64,000 nucleotides of DNA, from NCBI RefSeq assembly GCF_900142845.1, contig NZ_FSRU01000002.1:2480001-2544000 (forward strand). Direction: 5' to 3'. The notes below the pieces were generated by a model that saw only the letters and a list, made by a program, of their open reading frames with translations, was not told where the DNA came from and did no database searches. The DNA is from Paraburkholderia phenazinium. Lineage in GTDB: Bacteria > Pseudomonadota > Gammaproteobacteria > Burkholderiales > Burkholderiaceae. Positions 62,903 through 64,000 of this stretch are shown here, one piece after another. Numbering within the stretch: the stretch's first letter is position 1; each line of letters starts with the position of its first letter. The translations under genes and the position numbers were made by a program.

Positions 62903-63439
62903 TTACAGCGCCGGCAATACCATGGCGTGTGCCGCTTCGTTCTGGCGCACGCGGAATGCTGCGAGCGCGTTCGCGTATTCGGTCGACGTGACGCTCAGGA
63001 TCGACACCGCGAACAGCGCCGCATTGGCCGCGCCCGCTTCGCCGATGGCAAACGTCGCGACCGGCACGCCCTTGGGCATCTGCACGATCGAATGCAGCGA
63101 GTCGACGCCCTTCAGGTACTTGCTCGCCACCGGCACGCCGAGCACCGGCACCGTAGTCTTGGCGGCCAGCATGCCGGGCAGGTGCGCGGCGCCGCCGGCG
63201 CCCGCGATGATCGCGCGCAGGCCGCGCTCGCGCGCGCCTTCCGCATACGCGAACATTTCGTCGGGCATCCGGTGCGCGGATACGACCTTCGCTTCATACG
63301 GTACGCCGAATTCCTGCAGGATCGCAACGGCGTGCTTCATGACTTCCCAGTCGGAACTGGACCCCATCAGCACGCCGACGAGCGGCGCCGCATGCGTGTG
63401 GGCTGTCTGTGCCGCGTGGGCAGTCTGGACTTGGCTCAT
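62903..63439 (-). CDS. purE: N5-carboxyaminoimidazole ribonucleotide mutase
   Basis: 178 residues. It converts N5-CAIR to [14 protein letters not shown] is near residue 21, S-A-H-R-M-P-D and [12 protein letters not shown] follow; [14 protein letters not shown] and [11 protein letters not shown] complete the family pattern. About 18 low-complexity residues precede the domain. 40 bases after purC. Confidence 0.97.
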   Translation of the reverse strand: MSQVQTAHAAQTAHTHAAPLVGVLMGSSSDWEVMKHAVAILQEFGVPYEAKVVSAHRMPDEMFAYAEGARERGLRAIIAGAGGAAHLPGMLAAKTTVPVLGVPVASKYLKGVDSLHSIVQMPKGVPVATFAIGEAGAANAALFAVSILSVTSTEYANALAAFRVRQNEAAHAMVLPAL

Positions 63440-63479
63440 CTGTGAGACTTCCTCATCTTCCTAATCTGCGCTCGCGCCG

Positions 63480-64000
63480 TTAAGCGAGCTTCTGCCCGGT
63501 CAGGCGCTCGAGCGCTTCCTGGTACTTCGCGGCCGTCTTCGCGACCACTTCATCGGGCAGCTTCGGCGCCGGCGGCTCTTTCTTCCACGATTGCGTTTCG
63601 AGCCAGTCGCGCACGAACTGCTTGTCGAACGACGGCGGATTGGTGCCCACCTGGTACTCGTCCGCCGGCCAGAAGCGCGACGAATCGGCAGTCAGCGCTT
63701 CGTCCATCAGGTACAGCTTGCCGTGGTTATCCAGGCCGAATTCGAATTTCGTGTCCGCAATGATGATGCCGCGCGTAGCCGCGTAATCCGCCGCTTCCTT
63801 GTACAGCTTGATCGAGATCTCGCGGATCGTGGCCGACAGTTCGGTGCCGATGCGGCGCTCCATGTCGTCGTACGTGATGTTCTCGTCGTGGTGACCCATT
63901 TCGGCCTTGGCGGCCGGCGTGAAGATCGGCTCGGGCAGCTTCTGCGCGTTTTGCAGACCCGGCGGCAGTTCCACGCCGCACACCGAACCGGTAGCCTGGT
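63480..64000 (-). CDS. purC: SAICAR synthetase, C-terminal part (5' end outside window)
   Basis: The frame stays open to the window edge, so at least 170 residues of PurC are present. It condenses CAIR and aspartate with ATP. Visible: V-C-G-V-x-[30 protein letters not shown] and [10 protein letters not shown]. Only the N-terminal nucleotide-binding part is missing. First of purC-purE-purK-sua5 in this window. Confidence 0.96.
   Translation of the reverse strand, partial: QATGSVCGVELPPGLQNAQKLPEPIFTPAAKAEMGHHDENITYDDMERRIGTELSATIREISIKLYKEAADYAATRGIIIADTKFEFGLDNHGKLYLMDEALTADSSRFWPADEYQVGTNPPSFDKQFVRDWLETQSWKKEPPAPKLPDEVVAKTAAKYQEALERLTGQKLA

Overview
The window looks like chromosomal DNA of a Burkholderiales bacterium, most probably Paraburkholderia or Burkholderia. 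It is G+C-rich with strong codon bias. It carries the kynR-kynBUA tryptophan catabolic cluster, an AcrAB-OprM type efflux operon, purC-purE-purK-sua5, a formaldehyde detoxification pair and polyol catabolism genes in forms typical of that group. This placement is inferred from protein resemblance alone; there is no rRNA gene to confirm it. Both ends are cut: a pirin gene at the left and purC at the right.

Layout. 1-7.3 kb holds housekeeping genes: pirin end, CnoX-like thioredoxin-TPR protein, tcdA, pdxH, cfa, a DUF72 protein, msrA and a flavin reductase. 7.3-10.9 kb is the kynurenine pathway (regulator, formamidase, kynureninase, tryptophan dioxygenase), which converts tryptophan to anthranilate. 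11.0-14.4 kb is a visibly less G+C-rich accessory patch. It holds a secreted short Rhs/YD-repeat protein with a unique C-terminal domain, followed by two paralogous small genes that look like immunity genes.

14.6-20.9 kb is an arabitol/xylulose catabolic cluster: an L-xylulose-reductase-like SDR, an AraC regulator, D-arabinitol dehydrogenase, xylulokinase and a SorC-type regulator. 20.9-28.0 kb is a LysR-controlled operon. It combines PxpA, a free-standing biotin carrier protein, a biotin carboxylase, two KipI/KipA-type (PxpB/PxpC) subunits and an NCS1 permease. Together these make a complete split biotin-dependent carboxylase of unknown substrate, which I consider the most interesting system here. 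28.0-34.1 kb is a sorbitol/mannitol ABC-transport operon with a sorbitol dehydrogenase and a HAD phosphatase. The two polyol blocks flank the carboxylase operon.

34.3-37.0 kb is a zinc ABC importer (znuACB) whose ATPase ends in a histidine-rich tail. 37.0-39.0 kb is S-formylglutathione hydrolase plus glutathione-dependent formaldehyde dehydrogenase. 39.6-41.0 kb is a xanthine/uracil-family permease. 41.2-48.2 kb is a tripartite RND efflux operon divergent from its TetR regulator, with an AcrR-like operator between them. 48.3-53.7 kb has an isochorismatase-type hydrolase divergent from a GlxA-type regulator, a CoxG-like protein, a DUF427 protein, a small exported protein and a DegP/MucD protease. 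53.8-55.8 kb is a QseBC/TctDE-like two-component system. 56.1-60.2 kb has PBP4 (dacB), a membrane fatty-acid hydroxylase and a GDSL lipoprotein esterase. 60.5-64.0 kb is sua5-purK-purE-purC on the minus strand.

No rRNA, CRISPR array, complete insertion sequence or convincing tRNA gene was seen. Several hairpins fit intrinsic terminators, and several dyads in divergent promoter regions are offered as candidate operators.
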